Positions 1 to 7,355 of a stretch of DNA of 64,000 nucleotides are shown here, piece by piece. Numbering within the stretch: position 1 is the stretch's first letter; each line of letters opens with the position of its first letter. Source of the DNA: Pelosinus fermentans DSM 17108 (GTDB lineage: Bacteria > Bacillota > Negativicutes > DSM-13327); the NCBI RefSeq assembly GCF_000271485.2, contig NZ_AKVN02000001.1:1430001-1494000 (forward strand), given 5' to 3'. Below the pieces are notes generated by a model that was not told where the DNA came from, did not search any database, and was given only the letters and a program-made list of their open reading frames with translations. The position numbers and the translations under genes are program-made.

Positions 1-1357
1 CACGCCTTGCGTATGGCGTGTGGATTGAAACAGCAACTTAGCCTTAACAGTAAAAGGCACATATGTCACGCCTTGCGTATGGCGTGTGGATTGAAACTGC
101 TAAAGGGGGTTAGTGATTGCCTAAACAATGTCACGCCTTGCGTATGGCGTGTGGATTGAAACTATGATTGGTAAACAGAATGTATCAGCTACTAAGTCAC
201 GCCTTGCGTATGGCGTGTGGATTGAAACTTTAACTCGGCAATCTGCTTTGCTACTGAATCAAGTCACGCCTTGCGTATGGCGTGTGGATTGAAACGATCA
301 CCTCTTTGTATCTGCCACAAGTACAATTGTCACGCCTTGCGTATGGCGTGTGGATTGAAACAGCAAGCTCACTATTTGTAAACTGATCCAGCTTGTCACG
401 CCTTGCGTATGGCGTGTGGATTGAAACATTCTTCCAACACCAAACCCGACTAATTTATTTCGTCACGCCTTGCGTATGGCGTGTGGATTGAAACTCATTG
501 GCAGGTATCATTAACGAATAGTCGCCAGTCACGCCTTGCGTATGGCGTGTGGATTGAAACTCTTTGTGACGCTACATCGGCGAGTACTCCAACAGTCACG
601 CCTTGCGTATGGCGTGTGGATTGAAACTACTGTCGTTACTAGCCTAGTTTCTTTGGCTGGGTCACGCCTTGCGTATGGCGTGTGGATTGAAACCATCTTT
701 TTACTTAACCAGCTAAACATCCTCAACAGTCACGCCTTGCGTATGGCGTGTGGATTGAAACATCATCAGCGGGTTTACTACGCTCCCAAATAAAGTCACG
801 CCTTGCGTATGGCGTGTGGATTGAAACAATCACGGTTACATGTGTCATTTTGCGTTGCTTAACGTCACGCCTTGCGTATGGCGTGTGGATTGAAACATCG
901 TCTGGGTTATCAGTGCTTTGGCAGCAATCGTCACGCCTTGCGTATGGCGTGTGGATTGAAACGCAGTACTGCGTGACACAGATTGCCCAGCGGTAGTCAC
1001 GCCTTGCGTATGGCGTGTGGATTGAAACAATGACGTTATCGCTGTTTGTAAAGGTTTAACTGTCACGCCTTGCGTATGGCGTGTGGATTGAAACCGGTAG
1101 TTATGGCTACTGGATTTATCGCGTAGTCTCGTCACGCCTTGCGTATGGCGTGTGGATTGAAACTTGACGATGGACCGCAAATAAAACATTATTTCGTCAC
1201 GCCTTGCGTATGGCGTGTGGATTGAAACTTTGACCACTTAGCCGCCTTTAGTTTCATGGTGGTCACGCCTTGCGTAGGCGTGTGGATTGAAACGCTTTCA
1301 TGATAGCCGCAATCATTGGACTCTGAGTCACGCCTTGCGTAGGCGTATGGATTGAAC
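1..1357 (+). CRISPR. CRISPR array 1, type I-C-like repeats, 5' end cut by the window
   Basis: Twenty-one repeats (the first lacks its leading bases at the window edge) separate 20 spacers of about 32-36 nt. Repeat starts are at 65, 130, 196, 263, 329, 395, 462, 528, 595, 661, 729, 795, 864, 930, 996, 1062, 1131, 1196, 1262 and 1327. Repeats begin GTCACGCC and end GTGGATTGAAAC, as in type I-C. The first 19 are 33 nt with a loop reading GCGTATGG. The last two lack that T (GCGTAGG), and the final one is also degenerate at its 3' end (GTATGGATTGAAC). The degenerate terminal repeat marks the trailer, so the leader lies left of the window and transcription runs rightward. The array is probably served by the type I-C operon at 4815-12932. 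Confidence 0.98.
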
Positions 1358-1397
1358 TCAATCAATAGCACATTGTTATTGAGATCTGAAAATAGGT

Positions 1398-1433
1398 AAA
1401 AAAAGAACCTTCAGTGTAAACTGAAAGGCTCCT
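1398..1433 (-). terminator. Terminator of the yefM-yoeB operon
   Basis: Read on the minus strand, a GC-rich hairpin (GAGCCTTTCAG paired imperfectly with CTGAAGGTTC) is followed by a run of seven T. It lies just past the yoeB stop codon. Confidence 0.75.
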
Positions 1434-1437
1434 ATAT

Positions 1438-1695
1438 TTAGTCATAATGTCCTCTGCATTGTACGATTTCAATGACTTCATCCTCAACCTTATAGATGAG
1501 TCGATGTTCAGTGGTAATTCTTCTGCTCCAGTAGCCACTCAAATCATTTTTAAGGGGCTCGGGTTTTCCTATCCCTTCATTGTAGTTACGGTCAATATCC
1601 TTAAGGAGTTCATTGATCTTCTTAAGAACCTTTTTATCAGTAGACTGCCAGTAAAGGTAATCATCCCATGCGTTATCCGAGAAAATCTTATTCAT
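1438..1695 (-). CDS. yoeB: YoeB-type mRNA interferase toxin
   Basis: The 85-aa protein has the length and pattern of the Txe/YoeB family, ribosome-dependent endoribonucleases that cut mRNA in the A site. It starts with a W-rich helix (NAWDDYLYWQ) and ends RGHYD, which carries the conserved His-Tyr pair of YoeB. The arginines of SRRITTEHRLIY match the family's catalytic region. The start codon overlaps the upstream antitoxin gene by 8 nt, so the two are translationally coupled. The toxin looks intact. It lies between a CRISPR array and the cas operon. Confidence 0.93.
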   Translation of the reverse strand: MNKIFSDNAWDDYLYWQSTDKKVLKKINELLKDIDRNYNEGIGKPEPLKNDLSGYWSRRITTEHRLIYKVEDEVIEIVQCRGHYD

Positions 1696-1945
1696 CCTCT
1701 ATAAGTTCCCTGATTTTACCTTTACCAGCCTTTAATTGGGCAATGGACTCCAGAAGTCTGTCATAGGTCTTCTTATTGCTTCTGATATAAAGATTTTCCA
1801 TAAGATTGTTATACTCATCCTCTGAGATCATAACGACATTTCCACCTTGTTTGCGGGTGATAATAATCGTTTCAAAGTCATTATTTGCTATATCACAATA
1901 CGTTTTAAGGTTTTCCCGGACATTAGAGTAATTTACTGCTAACAT
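1688..1945 (-). CDS. yefM: YefM/Phd-family antitoxin
   Basis: An 85-aa Phd/YefM antitoxin. The N-terminal part (MLAVNYSNVRENL) is the DNA-binding Phd fold, followed by the family motif TRKQGGNVVMISEDEYNNLMENLYI. The C-terminal tail, rich in K and E, is the expected toxin-neutralising segment. I chose the ATG at 1945 because AGGAGG lies 8 nt upstream; a GTG nine bases further up overlaps that site. The protein should neutralise YoeB and repress its own promoter. Confidence 0.93.
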   Translation of the reverse strand: MLAVNYSNVRENLKTYCDIANNDFETIIITRKQGGNVVMISEDEYNNLMENLYIRSNKKTYDRLLESIAQLKAGKGKIRELIEDE

Positions 1946-1953
1946 AATAAACA

Positions 1954-1977
1954 CCTCCTGTACTATATATTGTACAA
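1954..1977 (-). promoter_or_regulatory. Candidate YefM operator
   Basis: The region just upstream of yefM contains TGTACT and, 13 bases on, the palindrome TGTACA (1971-1976). TGTACA is the known core recognised by YefM-YoeB in enterobacteria, where two repeats lie over the promoter. Autoregulation here is inferred from that resemblance. Confidence 0.5.
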
Positions 1978-2021
1978 CTTAATAGTATATTATGCAAGTT
2001 ATTTAATTTTGTTGTCTGCAT

Positions 2022-2058
2022 AAAAATAGGATTCGCATTTTAGCGAATCCTATTTTTA
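2022..2058. terminator. Bidirectional terminator between yefM and the XRE gene
   Basis: Inverted repeat AATAGGATTCGC / GCGAATCCTATT with A-rich 5' and T-rich 3' flanks, able to terminate in both directions. It ends the minus-strand XRE gene. Confidence 0.85.
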
Positions 2059-2088
2059 TAATCACTCTATGTATTGATGCGAAATAAA

Positions 2089-2319
2089 CTACTTCCTATC
2101 AGGATTATCTGATCTTCCCACGAGATAATCAAGGGAAACGTCGAAGTAGTCGGCGAGGGCAACAAGAGTATCGGCAGAAGGAATATTAAGGCTTGTTTCA
2201 AATTGTCCAATAGAGCCTTTGTTCTTTAAACCAACAGCTTGGGCTAGTGCTTGCATAGATAATTTTTTTTCTGTTCGAAGTTGCTTTAATCTGTACGAAA
2301 AAAGTTCTCTGTTTAGCAT
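2089..2319 (-). CDS. XRE-family helix-turn-helix regulator
   Basis: A 76-aa single-domain Cro/C1-type protein. RLKQLRTEKKLSMQALAQAVGLKNKGSIGQFETSLNIPSADTLVALADYFDVSLDYLVGR is the typical HTH_3 sequence, with the recognition helix around KGSIGQFE. An AGAGG ribosome site precedes the ATG by about 8 nt. There is no sensor or peptidase domain, so it is a simple DNA-binding repressor. Paired 17-bp operators upstream suggest autoregulation. It could belong to a decayed prophage or a restriction/TA control unit; no partner gene is adjacent. Confidence 0.9.
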   Translation of the reverse strand: MLNRELFSYRLKQLRTEKKLSMQALAQAVGLKNKGSIGQFETSLNIPSADTLVALADYFDVSLDYLVGRSDNPDRK

Positions 2320-2335
2320 AATAAAACCTCTTGAC

Positions 2336-2388
2336 GTTTATTATAATTAAACGTATACTTTAAATTAAGTAGTTTAATTATAATAAAC
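2336..2388. promoter_or_regulatory. Two inverted 17-bp operators upstream of the XRE gene
   Basis: GTTTATTATAATTAAAC (2336-2352) and its exact reverse complement (2372-2388) lie 36 bp apart. Each is itself nearly palindromic (GTTTA...TAAAC). Perfect duplication in an AT-rich gap beside an XRE gene is what a dimeric repressor's operators look like. They could control the XRE gene and also transcription toward 2582. Confidence 0.7.
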
Positions 2389-2581
2389 CTTATATTTCTA
2401 TATACAAGATGAAGATCATTAACGTACGCAGTAAGATTGAATTTATATAGATTTAATTATACCTGATATTGCAAAGAGTTCCTAGTCACATTTAAAAATG
2501 GTTATATGAGACTGTTTACTATAATGCCTGTTAGTATAGAAATCTGGTGATTAATAACCAATAATAGTGGAGGGATTTACG

Positions 2582-2875
2582 ATGGTAAAAAGTATATTCG
2601 ATATACTGGTGACTGCTAGCGAGATGGAGAGTTTAGATGGCCTAGACTTGGAGAAAGTTTCTAGTGATTATTATCATGCCTATCAAAGAATGCTTAAATA
2701 CCAGACACAAATTAAGCATGCATTGCCAGCAGAGATGCAGAAGATATTAATGGAACTGGATGATGAATATACTTGTATGCAGATAAGTAGTGGGGATGTA
2801 TATTACCGTCAAGGATTTTCTGACGCAATGCGCTTGATAATGCAGACTTTAACATGGGGACCAGCAAGAAGTTGA
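2582..2875 (+). CDS. Small hypothetical protein
   Basis: A 97-aa acidic protein, not firmly recognised. I chose the ATG at 2582 because GGAGGG lies 6 nt upstream; an in-frame GTG at 2567 has no such site. It begins MVKSIFDILVTASEM and contains the helical segment YRQGFSDAMRLIMQTL near the end. This broadly resembles small Firmicutes/phage proteins of the DUF6809 type, with an N-terminal IFD motif and a C-terminal 'Y..GF..G.RLM' helix. No catalytic residues or membrane segments are visible. Confidence 0.65.
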   Translation: MVKSIFDILVTASEMESLDGLDLEKVSSDYYHAYQRMLKYQTQIKHALPAEMQKILMELDDEYTCMQISSGDVYYRQGFSDAMRLIMQTLTWGPARS

Positions 2876-2956
2876 TATACGAAATAACAAAGGGCATAAC
2901 TAAGTTGTTTCAAATATCATGTTGGGATATAATGGTATTGTAAACGGATTAGTAAA

Positions 2957-3802
2957 ATGATTTTTGTAAGGGAAGAGTCTAAGGCTATTTCATCTTTAAC
3001 GTATGAAGAATTGAATAAGATTAGTATAATAGTTGAGCAGTTTGGGAGGAGTGTTGGCGTGGACTATTCCTTGTTATTACAAACAATAGACGAGAAAAAA
3101 GCGATCTTAGATGGTAAGAAACCCTTTCCATACCATACGCTAAAAAGCCTTAGGGAAAAGTTATTAGTGGAATGGACATATCATTCTAATGCTATTGAAG
3201 GCAATACTCTTACTTTGTCAGAAACAAAGGTGGTTTTAGAGGGAATAACCATTGGTGGGAAAACACTGCATGAGCATCTTGAAGTAATCAACCACAAAGA
3301 CGCCATTCACTATATAGAAGAAATTATAGCAAATCATGAAACTTTATCAGAATGGCAGATTAAAAATATTCACTCCCTGATATTAAAGGGAATAATGCCT
3401 GGAAATGCGGGCGTTTACCGCACCGAAAATGTATTCATAAGCGGTGCCGAGCATATTCCGCCTGCATTTGTACAAGTACCTGAGCAAATGACCCAACTAA
3501 TGGAGTGGTATGCAGGAGAAGGTCAAACATTACATGTAGTGGAAAGGGCTGCTGTTTTACATAGTGAATTTGTAAAAATACATCCATTTGTAGATGGAAA
3601 TGGTCGTACAGCAAGACTATTATTGAACTTCGAACTAATGAAACATGGCTACGTGCCAATCGTCATAAAGAAAGAGCAAAGGTTAGAATATTATAATGCT
3701 CTTGATCATTCCCATATTAAAGGGGAATATGATGTATTTATAAAATTGGTGGCTGGAATTTTGGAAGGTACTTTGGGTTTTTATATACGGCACATTAAGT
3801 AG
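2957..3802 (+). CDS. Fic-domain protein, class II, probable AMP-transferase
   Basis: A 281-aa Fic protein. The Fic active-site motif HPFVDGNGRTAR is intact around residues 210-221, with His as the catalytic base. An inhibitory motif SNAIEGN lies upstream at about residue 78, which makes it class II: the Glu blocks ATP until displaced. Proteins of this type transfer AMP to a hydroxyl of a target protein. No antitoxin gene is needed, because inhibition is in cis. The start is uncertain because no good ribosome site precedes the ATG at 2957. The flanking genes fit an accessory island; the target is unknown. Confidence 0.92.
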   Translation: MIFVREESKAISSLTYEELNKISIIVEQFGRSVGVDYSLLLQTIDEKKAILDGKKPFPYHTLKSLREKLLVEWTYHSNAIEGNTLTLSETKVVLEGITIGGKTLHEHLEVINHKDAIHYIEEIIANHETLSEWQIKNIHSLILKGIMPGNAGVYRTENVFISGAEHIPPAFVQVPEQMTQLMEWYAGEGQTLHVVERAAVLHSEFVKIHPFVDGNGRTARLLLNFELMKHGYVPIVIKKEQRLEYYNALDHSHIKGEYDVFIKLVAGILEGTLGFYIRHIK

Positions 3803-3881
3803 TTATACTCTAAGAAATATTAAGTGAGAGGGTTATGGGTAAAAGACTAGGGCGATTACTGAGAAACCATAGCAACGAGCA

Positions 3882-3938
3882 GGTAAGTTAATTGACATTC
3901 CACTTACCATATGTTAATATTTACCATGTGGTAAGTGG
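3882..3938 (+). promoter_or_regulatory. Promoter with three GGTAAGT half-sites, driving the mini-CRISPR RNA
   Basis: TTGACA (3892-3897) and TAATAT (3915-3920) are separated by 17 bp, close to the sigma-70 consensus, so transcription should start near 3927. A perfect 10-bp inverted repeat, CCACTTACCA (3900-3909) and TGGTAAGTGG (3929-3938), brackets the -10 box. A third GGTAAGT lies at 3882-3888, upstream of the -35 box. The left arm lies outside the predicted transcript, so this is more likely a DNA operator than an RNA hairpin. The binding protein is unknown. A very small ORF (3835-3891, 18 codons) just upstream is weakly supported and not annotated. Confidence 0.7.
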
Positions 3939-4053
3939 AGGTAGAAATATCCTTGTGATGTTGTCGCGCATTTGCGTGTGGATTGAAATTATAGTTAATA
4001 TATTGTATAGCGTTTATTCTTGCTAGCGCCTCATATAGAGGCGTAATTTTTTT
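3927..4053 (+). ncRNA. Degenerate mini-CRISPR, crRNA-like regulatory RNA (CreA/CreR-like candidate)
   Basis: After the promoter at 3892-3920 comes a 27-nt pseudo-repeat (3963-3989) that keeps the CRISPR 3' handle GTGTGGATTGAAA. It still folds (CGCGC / GCGTG, loop ATTT), so Cas5 could process it. A 33-nt pseudo-spacer follows (3990-4022). The next bases, CGCCT...AGGCGT, match the stem of the array repeat CGCCT...AGGCGT. This second repeat remnant now ends in a T run and serves as terminator. The pseudo-spacer starts TATAGTTAATATATTGTAT and matches 4071-4089 at 18 of 19 positions. Gene order and partial matching resemble published CreA and CreR RNAs that guide Cascade to repress a promoter. No function is shown here; the RNA ends are predicted. 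Confidence 0.7.
4027..4053 (+). terminator. Terminator derived from a second repeat remnant
   Basis: CGCCTC (4027-4032), loop ATATA, GAGGCG (4038-4043), then TAA and seven T. The stem shares CGCCT...AGGCGT with the array repeats, so it may be a repeat whose 3' half was lost. Confidence 0.85.
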
Positions 4054-4070
4054 ATGTTATAAAAACCTTT

Positions 4071-4089
4071 TATAGATAATATATTGTAT
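4071..4089 (+). promoter_or_regulatory. Self-target of the pseudo-spacer
   Basis: TATAGATAATATATTGTAT matches the first 19 bases of the pseudo-spacer at 3990-4008 with one difference, at position 6. The preceding triplet is TTT (4068-4070), close to the usual type I-C PAM TTC. The region is AT-rich with several -10-like hexamers (TAATAT 4077-4082, TAATAA 4090-4095). It lies about 30 bp upstream of a strong Shine-Dalgarno sequence, so it is probably promoter DNA for the transcript that follows. No convincing -35 box could be fixed by eye. Confidence 0.65.
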
Positions 4090-4111
4090 TAATAATAGAA
4101 TTAAAAATAAA

Positions 4112-4141
4112 AGGAGGGATGGATTAGACTATAGAAGAAGA
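4112..4141 (+). other. Strong Shine-Dalgarno with a two-codon ORF and tandem AGA triplets (CreT-like candidate)
   Basis: AGGAGGG (4112-4118) is followed at once by ATG GAT TAG (4119-4127). Three consecutive AGA triplets follow at 4133-4141, in the +2 frame. Known CreT toxins are tiny RNAs with a strong ribosome site followed by a start and rare codons, sequestering a tRNA. The layout is similar, but the ATG lies only 1-2 nt from the ribosome site and the AGA run is out of frame with it. The resemblance is therefore partial and the function is a hypothesis. Confidence 0.35.
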
Positions 4142-4177
4142 ATTCCGAATATCTCTTTAATTAAGATTATAACTAAT

Positions 4178-4255
4178 ATGATAAAAAAGTATGGAGCTGG
4201 TTATAGTGCTTTACTTCTTTTTTTTAGTGATAAGGCGAAACGAATAGTTACATAA
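4178..4255 (+). CDS. Possible small peptide, 25 aa
   Basis: MIKKYGAGYSALLLFFSDKA followed by KRIVT. The frame is open upstream to the strong ribosome site near 4115, but no normal start codon exists there, and the ATG at 4178 has no Shine-Dalgarno sequence. The hydrophobic centre (ALLLFF) flanked by lysines resembles small membrane-active peptides. It ends 13 bp before the next gene. It may equally be non-coding. Confidence 0.25.
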   Translation: MIKKYGAGYSALLLFFSDKAKRIVT

Positions 4256-4268
4256 AAGAGGTGTTTTA

Positions 4269-4550
4269 ATGCAAAAGCTTACTGGAAAATATAAAAAGAT
4301 TACAGCAATCAAAAGAGTAAATGAAAACAATACATTTTCTATTAAAGTAACGCAAGAATCATTTTTGAAGTTCCCTAGGATTTATGATTTTATAGATACA
4401 CTAAGTGGATATATCTATAAAATATTTTTAAATGGGAATTTGCTGAGCAAGAATAATCATGAGCTAAGCAAATTAAATAAAGAAAATATGGATTTGAAAG
4501 CCGAGAATTCCATGTTGAAAAAAATAACAGTTCACTATTTAGAAAAATAA
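4269..4550 (+). CDS. Unknown 93-aa protein between the mini-CRISPR and cas3
   Basis: Not recognised. GAGGTG lies 5 nt before the ATG. The N-terminal half is basic and beta-like (GKYKKITAIKRVNENNTFSIKV). Residues 32-52 are hydrophobic and aromatic. Residues 58-86 form a leucine-zipper-like coiled coil (HELSKLNKENMDLKAENSML), suggesting dimerisation. It lies downstream of the pseudo-spacer target and is closed off from cas3 by a terminator. It may therefore be the gene the crRNA-like RNA controls. A regulator, toxin or Cas-accessory role are all open. Confidence 0.6.
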   Translation: MQKLTGKYKKITAIKRVNENNTFSIKVTQESFLKFPRIYDFIDTLSGYIYKIFLNGNLLSKNNHELSKLNKENMDLKAENSMLKKITVHYLEK

Positions 4551-4632
4551 AAATTAACTTTTTAATGGAGAACGTCTAATGTAATTGGAATTGGTCTTAA
4601 CTTAAATTTAAGTGTATATAGTAATTGAAATA

Positions 4633-4677
4633 AAAATCCTGCAGCGTAATAGAATCTACTGCAGGATTTTGTATTTT
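4633..4677 (+). terminator. Terminator separating the 93-aa gene from cas3
   Basis: Perfect 12-bp stem AAAATCCTGCAG (4633-4644) / CTGCAGGATTTT (4659-4670) followed by a T-rich tract. It implies that the cas operon has its own promoter in 4678-4800, which I could not place with confidence. Confidence 0.9.
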
Positions 4678-4814
4678 AATGGTAAATAAAGAAGTAATAG
4701 GTATTTCATATTATAAATCTTAAAGAATTATCTTAAGTTACAAAGCTAATATAAATAATGAGATCTTTTAAATATACTGCTTAATTTGATGAAAGGAGAG
4801 TAACTAAAATAATT

Positions 4815-7355
4815 ATGGATGATTATGAAACTAATGTAAACCTTGAAGGAATTCCTTTAAAGTTGATTTTTGTAGCACATGTTAGAGACTTGGACAAAAA
4901 AGTTCAAACATTGTGGGATCACTTGAGAGAAGTTTCGTATTTAACAGGTCAGTTTACAGAGAAGATAGGGCTTCGAAAACATGGAGAACTAATAGGATTA
5001 TTGCATGATATTGGAAAGGCAAGCAGGGAATTTAATCAATATATTCGATCTGCAACAGGGCTTATTGGTCCGAATGACAGTGAATATATTGATCCAAAAG
5101 AAAAACGCGGAAAAATTGATCATGCAAGTGCAGGAGCACAAATAATACATCGTTATTTTTCCAATAAAGGTAGTGAGTATAAGTTTGTACTGCAAATTTT
5201 GTCACTAGCAATTGCATCTCATCACTCTGGCTTAATCGATTGTCTTACTATAGAAGGGAAAGATAACTACTCGAAACGAATGAATAAGATCAATGAAAAA
5301 ACACGATTTAATGAAGTTGTAAAAAATATGGATAATTCGTTAAAACAAAAAATGGACGAATTAATGTTTGATAATGATTTCGCTCCTTGCTTCATTAAAA
5401 AAATGAGATCATTACAGGAAAAAAAAGATTCAGTAGAAACTATTAAATTCAAAGTGGGGTTATTAGCACGATTACTTTTTAGTTGTCTAATTGATGCAGA
5501 TAGACTAAATACGGCAAATTTTGAATTTCCGAAGAATGAAATTTTAAGAAATCAAGGTAATTATGTGGAATGGTCTATTTTAATAGATCGATTAAATATT
5601 CACCTAGCCAAGTTTGAAAAGAATAAAAGCAAATCTGAAAAACAGAAAATAGTTAATTCTTTGCGAACCAGGATTTCTAACGAATGTATGAATTATTCTG
5701 AAGAAAAGAAAGATGTTTATCAACTTACAGTTCCGACCGGTGGTGGAAAAACTTTATCAAGCTTACGTTTTGCATTAAATCATGCAAAAAAACATCAGAT
5801 GGATCGAATTATTTACGTCATACCTTATACCTCAATCATTGATCAGAATGCTGAGACAATAAGAAATATATTGGAAATTGAGCAGGAGGACGGTACTTAT
5901 ATTGGTGATGTGGTATTAGAGCATCATTCTAATTTAACGCCAGAAGAAGAAACTGATCGACAAAAGCTACTCGCAGAGAATTGGGATGCACCGGTCGTTT
6001 TTACAACGATGGTGCAAGTTTTAGAGAGTCTATTCGGTCATGGAACAAGAAACTCTCGGCGAATGCATCAACTTGCGAATGCAGTTCTCATATTTGATGA
6101 AATTCAAACTCTTCCTATTCGATGTGTACATCTTTTTAATATAGCAGTTCGTTTTTTTATACAAGGATGTAATTCGACGGTGGTACTCTGTACTGCAACG
6201 CAGCCTTTATTAGGCAAGGTGAAACCAATTGAAAAAGCATTACAAATTGCACCAAGGCAAGAAATGATGTCTGATGTCTCAAAATTATTTGAGGAATTAA
6301 AAAGAGTGGAAGTTTATGATAAATGTAAACTTGGTGGCTGGACGGAGGATGAAATTGCTAGCCTTGCAAAACAGGAATTAAAATTGACTGGTAGTGTTTT
6401 GATTATAACTAATACCAAAAAAAGTGCGAAAAATCTTTTCAGTTTACTTCAAGATCAACCTAATACCAAAAGATTTCATCTTAGTACAAATATGTGTCCA
6501 ATACACCGTATGGAAGTATTGGATAAGGTAAAAGAGTGTTTAGAAGCGAATATTCCGGTTATCTGTATTAGTACACAACTTATTGAAGCTGGCGTTGATA
6601 TTGACTTTGGTAGTGTTATTCGCTACTTGTCAGGTATTGACTCAATTGCACAGGCTGCCGGACGTTGCAATCGAAATGGGGCAAGATCACAAATTGGGAG
6701 AGTCTTCATCGTCAATCCCAAAAAGGAAAATCTAGATAAGCTACCAGATATTAAAATTGGCGGAAATATTACAACGCGTATACTTGAAGAATTTAAAACT
6801 GATCCAGAGCAGTTTGATAACGATATTATAGGTCCTAAGGCTATAAAACGTTATTATGAATATTATTTTCATGATCGAGCTAAGGAGATGAAATATGAAG
6901 TTGATAGTAAGTCCAGTGTTGGTAGAGCAGATAATTTATTCAATCTGTTATCTGCCAACCAAATATCAGTGCAAGAATATCAAAGAATGAATGACAATGC
7001 TTCTCCTGACTTGGCCTTATGTCAATCATTTATGGCAGCTGCAAAGTCATTTCAGTCAATTGATTCATCTGGGCGAGGTATTATTGTTCCATATAAAGAG
7101 GGAAAGGATATTATTTATGATCTTTGCGCAAGCAATGAATTAGAAAAGCAATATGCTTTATTAAAAAAAGCACAACGTTACTCCATTAATGTATTTTCAT
7201 ATTTATTTGATGAACTTGTGGAAAAAGAAATCATTCATGAAATACAAAAAGGATCAGGAATTTTTTATCTTAATGATCAGTATTACAGCGAAGACTATGG
7301 TATGAGTGACTCATCGGTGAATGAAATGGAAGTTCTTATTTATGGAGGTGTATGA
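4815..7355 (+). CDS. cas3: Cas3 helicase-nuclease, type I-C
   Basis: 846 aa, full length for Cas3. The N-terminal HD nuclease carries LLHDIGK (His64-Asp65) and DHASAGA. The SF2 helicase has Walker A PTGGGKT (about residue 307), DEIQ (about 427), [17 protein letters not shown] and [10 protein letters not shown] (about 613). It unwinds and degrades DNA marked by Cascade. It is the first gene of a tightly packed operon. The ATG at 4815 lies 16 nt from the nearest ribosome site (AAAGGAG, 4792-4798). This is too far for efficient use, so initiation may be weak or begin at an ATA/ATT codon between. Confidence 0.98.
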   Translation: MDDYETNVNLEGIPLKLIFVAHVRDLDKKVQTLWDHLREVSYLTGQFTEKIGLRKHGELIGLLHDIGKASREFNQYIRSATGLIGPNDSEYIDPKEKRGKIDHASAGAQIIHRYFSNKGSEYKFVLQILSLAIASHHSGLIDCLTIEGKDNYSKRMNKINEKTRFNEVVKNMDNSLKQKMDELMFDNDFAPCFIKKMRSLQEKKDSVETIKFKVGLLARLLFSCLIDADRLNTANFEFPKNEILRNQGNYVEWSILIDRLNIHLAKFEKNKSKSEKQKIVNSLRTRISNECMNYSEEKKDVYQLTVPTGGGKTLSSLRFALNHAKKHQMDRIIYVIPYTSIIDQNAETIRNILEIEQEDGTYIGDVVLEHHSNLTPEEETDRQKLLAENWDAPVVFTTMVQVLESLFGHGTRNSRRMHQLANAVLIFDEIQTLPIRCVHLFNIAVRFFIQGCNSTVVLCTATQPLLGKVKPIEKALQIAPRQEMMSDVSKLFEELKRVEVYDKCKLGGWTEDEIASLAKQELKLTGSVLIITNTKKSAKNLFSLLQDQPNTKRFHLSTNMCPIHRMEVLDKVKECLEANIPVICISTQLIEAGVDIDFGSVIRYLSGIDSIAQAAGRCNRNGARSQIGRVFIVNPKKENLDKLPDIKIGGNITTRILEEFKTDPEQFDNDIIGPKAIKRYYEYYFHDRAKEMKYEVDSKSSVGRADNLFNLLSANQISVQEYQRMNDNASPDLALCQSFMAAAKSFQSIDSSGRGIIVPYKEGKDIIYDLCASNELEKQYALLKKAQRYSINVFSYLFDELVEKEIIHEIQKGSGIFYLNDQYYSEDYGMSDSSVNEMEVLIYGGV

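Noticed and set aside
529-1371. Open frames inside array 1 coding repeated peptides such as QSTRHTQGVT
   Set aside because: They are translations of CRISPR repeats and spacers, without ribosome sites.
3835-3891. 18-codon ORF upstream of the mini-CRISPR promoter
   Set aside because: Weak ribosome site, no recognisable features, overlaps a likely operator half-site.
4605-4635. TATATAGTAATTGAAATA as a second pseudo-spacer target near cas3
   Set aside because: Match needs a gap inside the seed, which Cascade would not accept.
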